Below, piece by piece: positions 10,396 to 22,110 of a DNA stretch of 64,000 bases. The stretch covers positions 3,565,751-3,629,750 of the forward strand of contig NC_084810.1 of assembly GCF_963583255.1 (NCBI RefSeq), given 5' to 3'. Within the stretch, counting starts at the first letter, position 1. Each line of letters starts with the position of its first letter. The DNA is from Pyrus communis. Lineage: Eukaryota > Streptophyta > Magnoliopsida > Rosales > Rosaceae. The position numbers and the translations under genes are program-made. The notes beneath the pieces are model-generated. The model saw only the letters and a list, made by a program, of their open reading frames with translations, did not search any database and was not told the DNA's origin.

Positions 10396-13300
10396 ATGGC
10401 CCAAACCGAAACCCTAGGAATCATCCAAGACATCGAAACCCTTGTCTCCGATCAACTTCAAGTGGTACCAATCCCTCTCTCTCTCTCTCTCTCAATCTCT
10501 CGATTTTCGTTTTATTTTTCGCAATTTTACAGTTATTATATTATTTACTGTAATTTTGGCATGACCCATCAAATTTTCAGCTTTAATTTCTGTTATTTTT
10601 GTTCGATTTAGTGTTTTTGCTGCGTATTACTCTTTGTTTTTGGAGCTAGCTCGTACTAGGGTTTTGGTGATTTTCTAATTGTTTCAAAAAATTAATTTTT
10701 AGGGATTTGTTATTGGGTTAGGTTCAAAAATGCAATAAGCTTCGGAACCACTTTCAATTTAGCGTGGATATTGAACTGTTACTAGTGTGTTTCGTGACAA
10801 AGAAAATTCTTGATTGGAATTTGAGTTAAGATGCATTTAACGCCTTATAAGATGGTCTAAATTTAGTTACTTTCTGTACTGAATTATGTTATAGGTTTCC
10901 TACAAGTGGCTGAGTCGAAATTATTTGGTGTCTTCGAATGCTGCAAAGAGGTATAGGAACTGTCTCAAAGCTTGTGGGTTGCGTTTCTTGTTTACAAGTG
11001 ATTAAATGTTGTTTTGTATAGGTTACTCCAGGAGTTTGTTGAAAAGCATGAAAATGGGTTCGAAGTGGTGTATGTTTTGGCTGGCTGGTTGAAGAGCGAT
11101 CCTTCAAGCTACCATATAAGGCTTGTTTCTGGGCCTAAGCTTACAGGTGACATATAATTGTAGACTAGTATGTATGTTTACTTGTGCTGATATATTTTCA
11201 AGTAAAATCTAATAGGGAAGCATCCAATTATATTCCTTTTAAAAAGAACACTATGATTTTAAATCAATGGTGTACTTCCTGGTTCTATTAGATGCAATAG
11301 AACATGTTAAAAGAGTGAGAGCAGTAGTTTGGAGCGTTAGATTCCCAATAGGACATGCATACATACATAGAATTAGACATGTTTTACATACATGGACTTG
11401 AGTGATGGTTGACACAATTTGGAATGTAATAGATGCTGTTATTTCTTTTGAGTTTAATCATCCTTTCATGAGCTATTTAACAATGGTTTCCATTTCTTAC
11501 TTTAAAATCTTTTAAGTGTGCTAGTTGAAATCAAAGATAATTGTTCATGCTTTTTCTTGGTCCGTCTCATAATCTTTTTGTCAGACATTCAGATTTAGTC
11601 TCATCATTATACATCTGGTAAATGAAATATTATGGAACTCATGTCTGTCAAATTATATGCAGAAGAAAAAGAAGAATTTGATGGCAACTGCTCAGTCGAG
11701 GTTTATAGTGTGCAAGCTTGCATCCCAAAGGATCCAGCTGCACTGTGGAATGCTGAATTTGTGCAAGCAGAGGAGCTCTTTAAGCAGGCTCCTACGGTTG
11801 AGAATTGCTTGAGAGATAACAGGTATATTTCTTTCTATCCTACTCCTATAAATAATAGGTAGGCTTTTTAGCCAAAATGGTCCCTGAGATTTACATAACT
11901 CCTCACTTTGGTCCCTGAGATTTGAAATAGATAGAATTGGTCCCTAAATATCAAGAGTTTATGAAGTTTAGTGCGTCTACTATATTGCAACTTTGCAAGT
12001 CTGGCAAATCTAACAGATGCTGATTTCTGCTCAGTAAGGATTATGTAATAGTTGGCCTTGTATTCATTGGAATCTTTTCCATACAGCACAAAAAGAAGAA
12101 AAGTAAATGAAAGTGATTTGTCACTGTAACCACTTAAATTTATTTGGTTGATTTTTGGTTTATGAAGAATTTCTCCTGTTAATTATCGTAGGAGTACATT
12201 AGTAGTTAAACATTGACTTGTGAAGTGTGTATTTTAATCCTAACTTAAGTTATGTAACAGAAAACACTTAAATCAATTGATTTTCTTTTTTCTTTTTTCT
12301 TTTTTCTTTTTCTGGTGGGTGATTATAAAATTTGCATTCTTAGCTCATTAGATATTTCAAAATTCAGAAAATTTTATAAGATGGTAGTTGGCTTTTATAC
12401 TTTACAAATACCAAGAGTTAATTACTTAATGTTTTGGAGTTTCTGCTTTCGCGCTCATGCATGGTCAAATATATTCATCCCAGTGGTCATTGTTCCGTTC
12501 ATACATATGATCTATTACTTTTTAGTTATATAAAAGCATTTCTACTTATACACCTGCTTATGTGATATTTTAGCTTCGTTACCTTCATTTTCAATGCTCT
12601 TCTTTGTTGTCTTCTTCAGGTTTGGTGGGATTTCCAATTCCTTTGTTAAGCGTAATGTGGATGGAGCGCCATTAAGCACTGAATCTCTGCAACTTAAATC
12701 TAAAGCAGTAATAGGGCGATCAGAAATTAATTTACAGGCTACCAATGTGGTCAGAGATGTCCAGAATAAAGGACAGCAATCTAGCCCAAAAGTTGGTTTA
12801 CAGGCTACCAATGTGGTAAAAGATGTCAAAATTGAAAGTAACGGAACTAGAGTTTTTGATCAGGCTAACAAACCTCATGCAGCTAAAGAAAAAGTTCCTC
12901 CTGTGCCTGTGAACAAAACGAAACTCCAGAATGAGAAAAGCTCTTCTGCTTCTGGATGTTCGTTGGCAAATTTCTGGGGCCGGGCATCTGTGAAGTCAAA
13001 GTCAGATGCTCCAGAGAAAAATAATACTTCCATTCCTGATCATACTGGTTGGTTTCCATTTATCGTTATCTTAAGCAGCTTATAAAAATTTAATTCTACC
13101 TTCTGGAAGTGATGGATAAGTTGGGAATTTATTCTCTGAGAAGCATTTTAAATGCAAATAGGTTCTTTGTTTTTGTGCTCAAGAATGTATCTGGCTCAAA
13201 TATCTCTATATATCCTTTTTCCCGTTTCAGGAGCTAGTGCAAATCCTCAAACTTGTGCGCAAGAAGCAGTAGCGGGTGTCAGCAGTGACGATGATGGTCA

Positions 13301-14834
13301 ACAAGTCAATTTTAAGAGATCATCCAATGGCGAAGGCACTAGGAAAAGGAGGGTTGTCTTTGATTTCTCAGATGATGAGGAAGATGCAGTTAATTTAGCA
13401 TCACCGGAGAATCCAAAAGGGCAATCATGTCTAGATCTGAAAGAAAGCAGCAAAGTTATGGTTCCAGAGAGAACCAATTTGAATTTTGACGAGCAAGTAG
13501 AAGATAACCCCAAGGTTAAGGAAGAAATATCTGTTGTTGGGGAATCTAACGAACCTTCCAGAGAAGATTCTTCAGTTGTCAGAAAAGTGATAGATGCTGG
13601 GATTATCCTTAAAGAGAAGCCTATTCCCGAACAAAATGTGAACAAAATGGATAAACCCACCAACGCTGCTTCAAGTTCACCTAAAAGAAGAAAAGTTATG
13701 AAGACAGTGATTGATGAACGAGGAAGAGAAGGTAAGCTGTGTTTTAGTTTCTAAATCGTCCCGTTAGCAAGATGTTGCTTGGCAAGTTGGCAGGGCTGTT
13801 CCTGTCTCTGCTTCTGCTTTAAAATTAACACCTTCCCCTTATTCAACCAAATATAATTAAGTTGCACTTGTTAGTAATTTTATCTTTGACTATGTATATT
13901 AATTTGTTCTTTTAATCAAATTTTTGTAGTGACTGAAGTAATCTGGGAGGGTGAGGAGACAGAAGCAAAGAAAGCCGACAGTGGTGTAATCATGAAAGCC
14001 GGCAGTGATATAATCAAGAAAGACGACAGTGATATAATCAAGAAATCTGATAATAAAGCTCCCAGTGCGGTTAACAGGTAAATTAATTTCTTTTTTTATT
14101 TGCTTTGGTGGTTTCTATCTTAGAGAATATCTAATTGGGTATTATAACCTACTTGATAAAGGATGCTTGTAACACAAGAAAAACAGTTCATCTTGTTTGA
14201 TTTCACACACTATTCTTTTTCACATCATGCAAATTCTTGATCAGTTGGATTACGAACATGCGGAATTGTTCACACCTCAGTAAATTCTGCCAATTCCAAC
14301 TCTTTTTGTAGTTTGTGGGTTGAAACAAATGTTACAAATATCAATGGCTCGTGTTAGAAACAGGTGATTGTATTTGAAGTTGCAAGTTTGCAACCAGATA
14401 GCAGGCTTAAATTGCTAGAATATTGAATAATTCTGTTCCGGATATCAAATATCAGGTAGACCGTAAAATGCCAGAAAAACGTGTAGATCAGATGCTGTAT
14501 GTCTTAGTTTCTAATTTCGGTGCTTCACTTTTGTTCCCATATACTTGTACTAGCATTTGAATCATTTATGTGGTTTATTTGATTGCCTAGCTTGGGCAGG
14601 AATACGGTCTTGTGTTAGTTATTTTGTGCCAATTTTTTTATCGATCTTTCTTGATGATGTTTTGGCTTGTGCCTGATGACTGAACTCTAATTTTGGATAT
14701 GTGAATCCAGGCTTCCTGCAGCTAAGAAGTCAGTGGGAACTCCGACAAATGCAACTGGGAAAGCAGGAAACAAGAAAGGAGTAAACAAGGATCCTAAGCA
14801 AGGAAATATTCTTTCATTCTTCAAGAAGGTCTAG
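10396..14834 (+). CDS. POLD3: DNA polymerase delta subunit 3 (POLD3-like)
   Basis: Exons read by eye: 10396-10464, 10895-10950, 11022-11146, 11663-11822, 12620-13047, 13231-13731, 13930-14077 and 14711-14834. All junctions are GT-AG and the joined frame is 536 codons plus TAG. The N-terminus carries the POLD3 signature with VVSYKWLSRNYLVSSNAAKR, then the domain that binds the small B-subunit. A long acidic, lysine-rich linker follows, including RRVVFDFSDDEED and VTEVIWEGEE. The last residues form a PCNA-interacting box, Q526-x-x-I-x-x-F-F533. The protein is the accessory subunit of nuclear Pol delta in lagging-strand synthesis and repair. Intron 1 starts with a (CT)n run (10475-10493). Exon 5 has a 66-bp direct repeat (12731, 12797) and exon 7 three 24-bp units. 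The gene appears intact; an S-phase E2F-like site precedes it. Confidence 0.9.
13974..14045 (+). repeat. Three in-frame 24-bp repeats in POLD3 exon 7
   Basis: Three tandem 8-codon units read ADSGVIMK, AGSDIIKK and DDSDIIKK. They sit in the disordered linker before the PCNA-binding tail, keep the frame, and are a likely length-variable spacer. Confidence 0.85.
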
Positions 14835-15299
14835 AGGCCTTTTTAAAAGCTCAAGTACCCTGCAGGAGTGTTTGATTATGTGGTCCCTATGGGTAATATA
14901 GGTTTTCGAGTTGGCTAGATCTCACCTTTCTTTGCGGTCTTGGGGGGGCGCTAACGGGATTGGGGTGGGGGTGCATTGCTCTCGCATCTTGTTCTATTTT
15001 TAAAGCCGACGGAAGGGAGGGTGCTTGTTTTCCTCACTGCTGCTAATTTTAGGCTCGGATGTGTATATTATCTTCTCAGACTTACACTTGATCCAGCATA
15101 TTAAATGTACCGTCACAATTTATTTTTGTAGTAGCAGAGTGCAGACGCTGGGCCATTTTGATCGGATAACCTGATTAAACAACTTTGAATTCGAATGTGC
15201 ATGTCTTCGTATCCTAGCTTTGCATCACGTATTTAGGGACCGGATGAATTCTCCGTTGTGGTCACTAGCCATTCAAGTCTACCATTTTGGTCGAATACG
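14835..15299 (+). other. POLD3 3' UTR and spacer
   Basis: No coding signal. The sequence directly follows the POLD3 stop and ends where homology to the hAT-derived family begins. A precise poly(A) site could not be assigned. Confidence 0.5.
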
Positions 15300-16420
15300 A
15301 CCACCATTTGAAAGATTTTGAAAATATGTGTTGCAGTAAAATCTGATCTTGCACACTATAAAGTTCCTTGGCAGCAAGATTTCCGGTTTAAAGATCCCAA
15401 CCCTCTCTTCCTCGAGCCTAATTACGTTACATGGTTAAAAAAATTTCACTTTTCTAATCAGAGAGTAATATTTACAAAAGCATATGTCTGGCCTGAGTGC
15501 TGCAGTCTTCCCCTAAGCCTCGTCAGAGGCGATTGTTTGAAACTTTTCAACGAAAAGAACTTGTTCATATCCAAACTTTGTGGTTTCGCCGGTATGTTCT
15601 CTTGTGCTTGTAGTTCTTGTACTAGTAGCGATGATCAAATTTATTTTGCTTGTGTGACTGCACATTTTATTGATTCTGCTTGGAAGTTGCAGAAGAGAAT
15701 TATCGCTTTTGTATGCTCGAGTATGATCATAACGCTTATCGTAAGCTCGAGTATGGCACTCTATCAAATTGTTCTTGTGCTTGGAAGTTGCAGAAGAGTC
15801 ATTGGAGTTCTACTTTGCTCATGTTACAATCATGTGTGAATTACAATGCTGCAATCACCGATTATTATAACGGTAAGCATGATGCTGATCTTTTATGCAA
15901 AGTGGATTGGGAGCTTAGTTTTGTGTTCATGGAGTTTTTGAGTGTTTTTTATGAAGTTGCAATCTCATTGGGTTCAAAGGTTTATTCTCCCAGTTCTTGT
16001 ATGGCTTTCTATCATTTGTTAGGCATTAGCTTTACATTTTCCAAACACAAATCTCGTTCGGGGTTCAAAGCGATTTATGACATTATGGAATCGAAATTCA
16101 GAAGCTATTACGAGTTCATGTTGCCTAGTTTCTGTTTAGCTAAAGCAAGAGTCCCCACGATGAAACTACGCGGCGTAGAGCACATGGTGAATGACATTTC
16201 CGAATATTTAAGCGCGCCATTGAAATTCAATAAAAAAGCACTAGACACTGTTGCATAACCAGGATTATGAATCCAAAATTGCAGAGGTTACAGAAGTTAC
16301 AGAACCTTGTGCTACTTAAAACAGTATGAGAAGAAGAGTCGATGTTCATACTAGCTGGTGAGAATATATGAGGCAAAGCACTTGAAATTTGATGTAAAAG
16401 CACTTGACACTGTACCAAAC
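15300..16420 (+). pseudogene. hAT transposase-derived pseudogene, copy 0
   Basis: Two open stretches in different frames (15318-15710 and about 15770-16258) resemble plant hAT (RICESLEEPER/DAYSLEEPER-type) proteins. The first has the region before and around the catalytic core, including CVTAHFIDSAWKLQKRI; the second has the C-terminal part with DWELSFVFMEFLSVFYEVA and GFKAIYDIMESKFRSYYEFM. About 0.4 kb present in the 47262-49751 copy is missing between them, and a frameshift separates them near 15690-15770. The dimerisation domain is not seen. The segment around KKALDTVA is partly duplicated at 16370-16420. It lies between POLD3 and the F-box array. Confidence 0.75.
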
Positions 16421-16549
16421 TTTTTAACACACACATCCCACAATTTATATAGCAACGCATGATGTATCATCCTGTATGACGGCCACACTGAAAAATCTCT
16501 CCAATCCAACAATAAAAATGTGGCAAAGCCCAAATAAAGGATGAAAAAG

Positions 16550-16782
16550 GGAGTGTGGGAAGCCTGGATAGAAGATTCACACTTAACACTCGACAGTCGC
16601 AGCAGAACAGACACGGTCAAAACGTAGTTCCTCAGTTCTTCCCGCCGTTCCCAGTAACCAATCACAGCGTTTCAGGTACTTTGCTTCATCTACTTCCTTA
16701 CCTTCTGTTTGGTTACCAAGAAAACTTCCAAATTGATAGTATAAAATTCAAGCCTTGCCCTTTTGCATTGCTGATTTGTGAA
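16550..16782 (+). repeat. F-box gene 5'-leader module, copy 0
   Basis: CAGTTCTTCCCGCCGTTCCC...CAGCGTTTCAG|GTACTTTGC recurs near 20450, 35030 and 41670. The AG|GTACTT boundary looks like a leader-exon splice donor, so this is probably the 5' UTR exon and proximal promoter of an ancestral F-box gene. Here it still directly precedes an F-box reading frame; in the other copies telomeric repeats and a PPR fragment intervene. Confidence 0.55.
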
Positions 16783-17022
16783 TTGTTAAGATTACTTAAT
16801 CTTTCTTTTCAGCTGCTAATTTCTAGATTGAATTGAATTGGTTTGCGCAAAAAATGTTCCATTTACTGGGTTTTTTGTTTTAATTTCTCTAGACAAGTAG
16901 AATTTCATATGTCAATATTATATATGAACAGTTTATGGTTTGTAAAAGTAATTGGAAGGAAGCGTAAATTAAGAGTTTTTGGTTTCAATATTTACAATTT
17001 TTTTTATCAAAATTCTAAACAG

Positions 17023-18550
17023 ATATAAAAGTGGGTTCGAATTCGGAGACTCGAAGACTAAAAGAGAATTCAAAGCCTCGGGCAGGAGGTGAAGATAGGA
17101 TTAGTCGATTGCGAGATGCAGTTCTTTGTCACATACTTTCCTTAATTCCAACAAAGTATGCTGTGAGGAGCAGCATTGTGTCCAACAGATGGAAGAACAT
17201 GTGGGCTTCTGTTCCTAATCTGGACTTCGAAGATAGATCAAACACTCGTGATGGTTGTATCGCGAGAGAAATCAACAGATTTCTTTTCCGCGAGAGAAAT
17301 CTGTTCATAATGTCGTTGAACTTGACCTTCTAGTTGAAACGGATTCTGGTGATGATTTTATATTTGAGTTTCCTCAATGCATTTTTAGTTGTAAAACACT
17401 CGTGGCTTTGAAGGTGTATTTAAATTGTATTGGCTACAGTCCTCCTACATCAGGGTGCGTTCTAAATCTCAAGACCCTCTATGTCGGAGCTGAATATCCC
17501 GATAGTGACTAGGTGGAAAAGATTTTTTCTTGCTGCCCTGTACTTGGAAGATTTAACTATAATGGGACTTCTTGGTGAATATGAGCTTTTGAATTACAAG
17601 ATCTCTGCGCCTGAATTAAACACATTAAGGTTGAACTTACCTGTATATGTTGGAGATCATGATCAGAACCACAGTATTTTTATTAATTGTCCGAAGCTTG
17701 AAAACCTTGATATCAGGCAGGTATTTTGTCGAGTTATATATTTGTGAACGTCAAATCCCTTGTTAAAGCCAGTTTTACTCTCTTTTTCCATAGTGCGGAG
17801 AATCTACAACCCAATTTCAATAACCTTGCAATTACGAGCCTGACAGGAATTTCTAATGTTCAGTGTCTTTCTCTATCAGCTCATCATTTTTTAAAGGTAA
17901 ATATTCTTTAGCCTATTTCTTTTATACTATGTTTGGTAGAGAGGATTCATACAGTTGAGCCCACTTACAGCGATAAGGCTTGTTTGTTGTTGTTTTGGTG
18001 TTTGGTATAGGAAGGAAGAAGGAAACAGTATGTTTTGCATAAGTAAATATTTAATTTATGCATGAGTTTTTGTTTTATCGATATATTATCTTTCATGAAG
18101 GGTCATTGTCTACCGGCATTTGATAATTTAAGAGAACTGAAGCTGGTTCTTCACGATTGCTATCACTGGGATTCGCTAACAGAGTTGCTCAAGAGATCAC
18201 CTATATTGGAATATCTTGTTGTAGAATATGAAGAAGTAAGATGTATTTCAGTATTTTCGCTCTTGCTAAGTCATTCTAACGTGCAGCTCTTTACTATACT
18301 CATTTCATTCCCATTTTTTCAGGATAAGGAATGTGTTAACAATTATGATGAGCATGAGTACTTAAAACATGTCTTATACTCACAGCATCGATGGAATACA
18401 CCAGAGTCTGTACCTATTTGTTTGATATCACACCTCAAGATTATCGCTATAAGGGGATTCAAGGCATACCTGCATGAGAAGAAAGTGGCAAAGTATCTGT
18501 TAGAGAAAGGTAAAGTTTTGAATAAGATGACTATTTATACAAAGAGTTAA
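17023..18550 (+). pseudogene. F-box/LRR/FBD pseudogene, block 1 copy a
   Basis: After a likely splice acceptor (AAACAG|ATATAAAAG) the frame encodes an F-box (ISRLRDAVLCHILSLIPTKY, then RSSIVSNRWKNMWASVPNLDF), then leucine-rich segments, and after two introns an FBD-type C-terminus with CLISHLKIIAIRGF. Family members are substrate adaptors of SCF ubiquitin ligases. The copy is broken: no ATG is in frame (ATA AAA GTG where ATG would be expected), about 174 bp after the F-box are replaced by about 60 bp of filler (17242-17303), there is an in-frame TAG at 17509-17511, and an extra G gives a frameshift near 17548. It is transcription-compatible in structure but not coding-competent. Confidence 0.85.
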
Positions 18551-18594
18551 CACAGAAAAGGGGTTCTACAACTTGCCAAGTTGAATTGGTCTAA

Positions 18595-19240
18595 AATGTA
18601 AGTTTTAATTCTTACAAATTTTTTATTTGGAAGTCGAGTGTTGTGTTTTGGATGGATTCTGTTACCTGAGTTCTTGATGAGACCAGCACCTTTGTTAATC
18701 TTGAGACTGATCAATTTGAAGATGTTTGTTTCGACTTGAATATGTTTCCTTCCAATTCTTCAACTAATGGTGGCATTAACATATTTGAAGATATGTGCTT
18801 AGCGTACTCGTACCATGGTTAGCCTGTTGACACGTTAATTTCCAATGGATGCTGTTAGTCTTAATGGATCAATTTGCAGATGTTTGTTTTGGACTGCATT
18901 CATTTTAAACTAGCCGTTGCTTTTCAAAAAAATTTCCTCCCCCATAGCTCTACATAACGACCAGTTGAACTTATCTAAAATGCTAAGCTTTTATTAGGTT
19001 TTTATTCTGTTAAGTCCAATGTTGTGTTTTGGATGGCTTCTGTTACCTGAGTTCTTGATGAGTCCAACACCTTTGTTAATCTTGAGATGGATAAATTTGC
19101 AGATGTTTGTTTCGAGTTGAATACGTTTCCTTCCTATTGTTTAACTGATTATGGCATAAACATACATGAAGCTATGTGCTTATTGTACTCGTACACTGGT
19201 TTTTAGTCGATACATCAATTTGCAATTTATTCTCTTAGTC
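18595..19240 (+). repeat. Downstream flank with two ~380-bp related units
   Basis: GTGTTGTGTTTTGGATGG...CTGTTACCTGAGTTCTTGAT...ACCTTTGTTAATCTTGAGA occurs from about 18638 and again from about 19021. The units diverge by scattered changes. The same pair lies at 32220-33170 in block 2, where a MITE separates them. No coding potential. Confidence 0.7.
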
Positions 19241-20290
19241 TTACATGTAATGATGCTACCGTTGACATGTTTAGGCCATACGATTAATTTAATTGCGCAA
19301 CAAGGCTTGATATTGTTGAAAGCTCATATAGAAAAAACAAGGAGGGCTGTTTTTAACCTCCTTGCCTCCTCTCCCGCTTTGTGCGAATCTCGTCATATGA
19401 AAGTGAAATGTAGAAAGTTTAAGCCTGATATGGAGACTCATTGGAACTATACTTTGCTCATGTTACAAACTTACAATCCTCTGTGAATTATTCTGCAATC
19501 ACTGATTTTTATAACGGAAAGCATGATAGCGATCTTTTATGTGAAACAAATTGTGAGCTTAGTTTTTGTTCATGGAGTTTTTGAGTGGTTTTTATGAAGT
19601 TGCAATCCCATATAGTTCAAAGGTTTATTCTCGAACTTCTTGTACGGGGCTCTATCACTTGTTCTGCGTTAGTTTTACATTTTCCGAATACAAAGCTCAT
19701 TTGGGATTCAGAGCGATTTATGACACAATGGAATTGGAATTCAGAAGGTATTGCGAGTTCATGTTGACTAGTTTCTGTTTAGCTAAAGCAATGGACTATC
19801 ATAAAACACATTGTGAATGACAGTTTGGAATATTTAAGCGTGCGACTGAAATTTGATGCAAAAGCTCTTGACCCTTTGTTGTATGTATAACCTTTATAAG
19901 GTTTATGAACCCAAGTTTGCAGAGGTTACAGAACCCAGTGGTACTTCAGTCGTAGGAAAAGACGATTCAATGTTCATGCTAGCTGGAGAGAATGTTTGAG
20001 GCAAGAAGATATAAAGCACTACCGACCAACCGAGCTGCTCAATAACATGACAACCTCAATGTTCTAGCTTGGTGGAAATCGCATCAAGGGACGTTTCCTG
20101 TGCTTTCTGTTATGGCACGCAATCTACGAACTCCTTGGGTGTCTGCAACAGCAGCAGAGTCTGTTCTCAGTAGTGCAGGGAAGGATGACATGGTTGAGAA
20201 CTTTGCAAATCTGATCAAAGCGATGGTGATGAATGATCAATGATGACATGGTTTAGTTCCCTTTTTAATTGTGGTTTGAAACAACTCCAT
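19236..20290 (+). pseudogene. hAT transposase remnant, block 1
   Basis: The remnant contains the C-terminal half in several frames: CELSFCSWSF-like start, SKVYSRTSCTGLYHL, then FRAIYDTMELEFRRYCEFML, and at 20049-20210 the dimerisation (hATC) core with NVLAWWKSHQGTFPVLSVMA and TAAESVLSSAGK. The hATC domain is the most conserved part of hAT transposases. Compared with block 2, about 600 bp of the N-terminal part is deleted at the TTACATGTAATGATGCTA junction near 19240. Stops and shifts rule out function. Confidence 0.8.
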
Positions 20291-20299
20291 TTTGAAGCC

Positions 20300-20640
20300 C
20301 AAAGGTATGGAAGCCTGGAAGCTTCAAACTTCACGGTCGCAGGCAGAGCAGAAGCATCCAATATCCATGGTTGAAAGCATCAACTTTCTCAATAAGTAGA
20401 AGTTGGGACACTAACCAAACAGCTTTGCAAGTCCAAAGTTTCTCAGTTCTTCCCGCTGTTTCCCAGTAAGGAATTACAGCGTTTCAGGTACTTTGCTTCA
20501 CCCTTATTATAAATTCCATATCATGTGTTTGGTTACCCAGAAAATGATAAAAATGATGAACAGAAGCTTAAGGTCTTGCCCTTTTCGTTTATTTCTGAAT
20601 ATTTTTTTTATTGAATTAAGTGTGTTTCCAGAAAATGCAT
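20300..20640 (+). repeat. F-box gene 5'-leader module, block 1
   Basis: Homologous to 16550-16782, with the same CAGTTCTTCCCGCTG...CAGCGTTTCAG|GTACTTTG core. Here it is followed not by an F-box exon but by CCGAAAT repeats and telomere-like DNA, so the promoter was separated from its gene. Confidence 0.55.
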
Positions 20641-20769
20641 GGTAATCGGGGTTGGGCTGTACATTTCGCGGTGGATGGTTACCGGAATTTGCAGATCTGA
20701 GAGGAACGGGGGGACGGAAAATGGGGAAACACAGAGATGAGGGACGGCGTTCCATAAACTCGTTTCAAA

Positions 20770-20852
20770 TTCATTAAACCAGAAATCCGAAATCCGAAGA
20801 AACCCGAAATCCAAAATCCGAAATCCGGAATCCGAAATCACCACCCGAAATC
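20770..20852. repeat. CCGAAAT-type short tandem repeats
   Basis: Irregular CCGAAAT/CCAAAAT heptamers directly precede the telomere-like tract and merge into it. The same transition occurs in blocks 2 and 3 (35350-35436, 41990-42092). Confidence 0.75.
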
Positions 20853-21132
20853 TAAAACCCTAAAACCTAAACCCTAAACCCTAAAACCTAAACCCTAAAC
20901 CCTAAAACCTAAACCCTAAACCCTAAAACCCTAAAACCCTAAACCCTAAACCCTAAAACCCTAAACCCTAAACCCTAAACCCTAAAACCTAAACCCTAAA
21001 ACCTAAACCCTAAACCCTAAAACCCTAAACCCTAAACCCTAAACCCTAAAACCCTAAACCCTAAAACCCTAAACCCTAAACCCTAAACCCTAAACCCTAA
21101 ACCCTAAACCCTAAAACCCTAAACCCTAAACC
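20853..21132. repeat. Interstitial telomere-like repeats, block 1
   Basis: About 280 bp of CCCTAAA, the Arabidopsis-type plant telomere repeat, with many AAACCT and AAAACCCT variants. All units share one orientation (C-rich strand on +). The tract lies between a gene-leader module and the 5' end of a PPR gene fragment, far from any chromosome end visible here. Confidence 0.95.
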
Positions 21133-21166
21133 AACCCAACCCCAACCCCAACCCCAAACCCAACCT

Positions 21167-21380
21167 CTCTGCAATTGCATTTCTTCACGACAGAACCCAG
21201 ACAGACATTCAAATTGGGTTTTCTTTTCGACCCGTTTCTACGTACCACCCTTCGTTGTCTCAATCTAATCTCGACACCCAATTTAATCCAACGATAACCA
21301 GCAAGTGAATGAAGCGAGACAGAGAAAGAAACCACTCTGCAATTGCATTTCTTCACGACAGAACCCGGACAGACATCCGA
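21167..21380 (+). repeat. ~45-bp direct repeat, 169-bp spacing
   Basis: CTCTGCAATTGCATTTCTTC then ACGACAGAACCC(A/G)GACAGACAT occurs at 21167 and again at 21336. The pair is kept in blocks 2 and 3. It lies in what looks like the 5' UTR of the PPR gene fragment. Confidence 0.85.
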
Positions 21381-21439
21381 ATTTGACACAACCTCTGCTT
21401 CACAGGCTTCTCCTAAATCCTAAGCTGTCAATCTTCTTA

Positions 21440-21950
21440 ATGTCGCTCTTTCCCCTCAGGTCAGTGATCATTCTTTCTTCAATTCTCGTTTACCTATTTG
21501 CAAATTTTTACTTTTTACCGGAGAAAATAGTAAAGTCTGTTTGATGAACGCTTACAAATTCATCTGACTTTGAGCAGAATATCCAGACTTTTGAGGAATA
21601 AGCTTGCCCCTGATATCTTACTTAATCCGGGTTCTGGATAACAATGATGATTTGAGCAAGTGCTCAAATGGGCTTCCCTGCTTGTGAATTTGAAAGCAAG
21701 TAGCTTTCAATGGTGTGTTGGCTTCTATTGTCAATGAAAAGAGAGCTTTTCGAGATGTTTTGTTTGTGTAGAAGGAGATTGTGACGGCCGGAACCTTGCC
21801 AATTCTTGTTGATGCTTTGAATGTTTTGTTGGAGGCATTGTTTAAGGCCGGCCGCGTTGAGTCTGCTCTGGATGAGTATAGGAGGATGAAGAATAAAGGG
21901 TGTATTCCTGTAGCAGAACCTTTGAGTTTCTCGTAAAATCCCTTATTGCA
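21440..21950 (+). pseudogene. PPR gene 5' fragment, block 1
   Basis: An ATG at 21440 gives MSLFPLR, then a donor (CTCAG|GTCAGT) and an acceptor at about 21579 (GAGCAG|AATATCC) continuing RISRLLRNKLAPDILLNPGSG before a stop. At 21801-21910 the frame LLEALFKAGRVESALDEYRR plus MKNKGCIP is a recognisable pentatricopeptide repeat. PPR proteins bind organellar RNA. Retention of an intron shows genomic rather than mRNA-derived duplication. Stops, a frame loss and the missing downstream repeats make this a remnant. Confidence 0.65.
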
Positions 21951-22110
21951 AAAGACCGATTGAAGAAGACTGTTATTGTGTGGATTCTGGAATGGAATGC
22001 TTGATCTTGGTTGCTAGCCTGATTTGAGTTTTTATTCCTGCACAGTACCTTTGTTCTGTCTGGAAAATAGATCGGAGGTGGGGAATTAGATTGTTCGAAA
22101 TGATGAGAGC

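Noticed and set aside
11870..11955. Repeated TGGTCCCTGAGATTT motif in POLD3 intron 4
   Set aside because: Looks like a common dispersed plant repeat scrap; borders and type cannot be defined.
20853..21132. Possible true chromosome end
   Set aside because: Repeats are short, degenerate, flanked on both sides by unique sequence, and recur in internal blocks.
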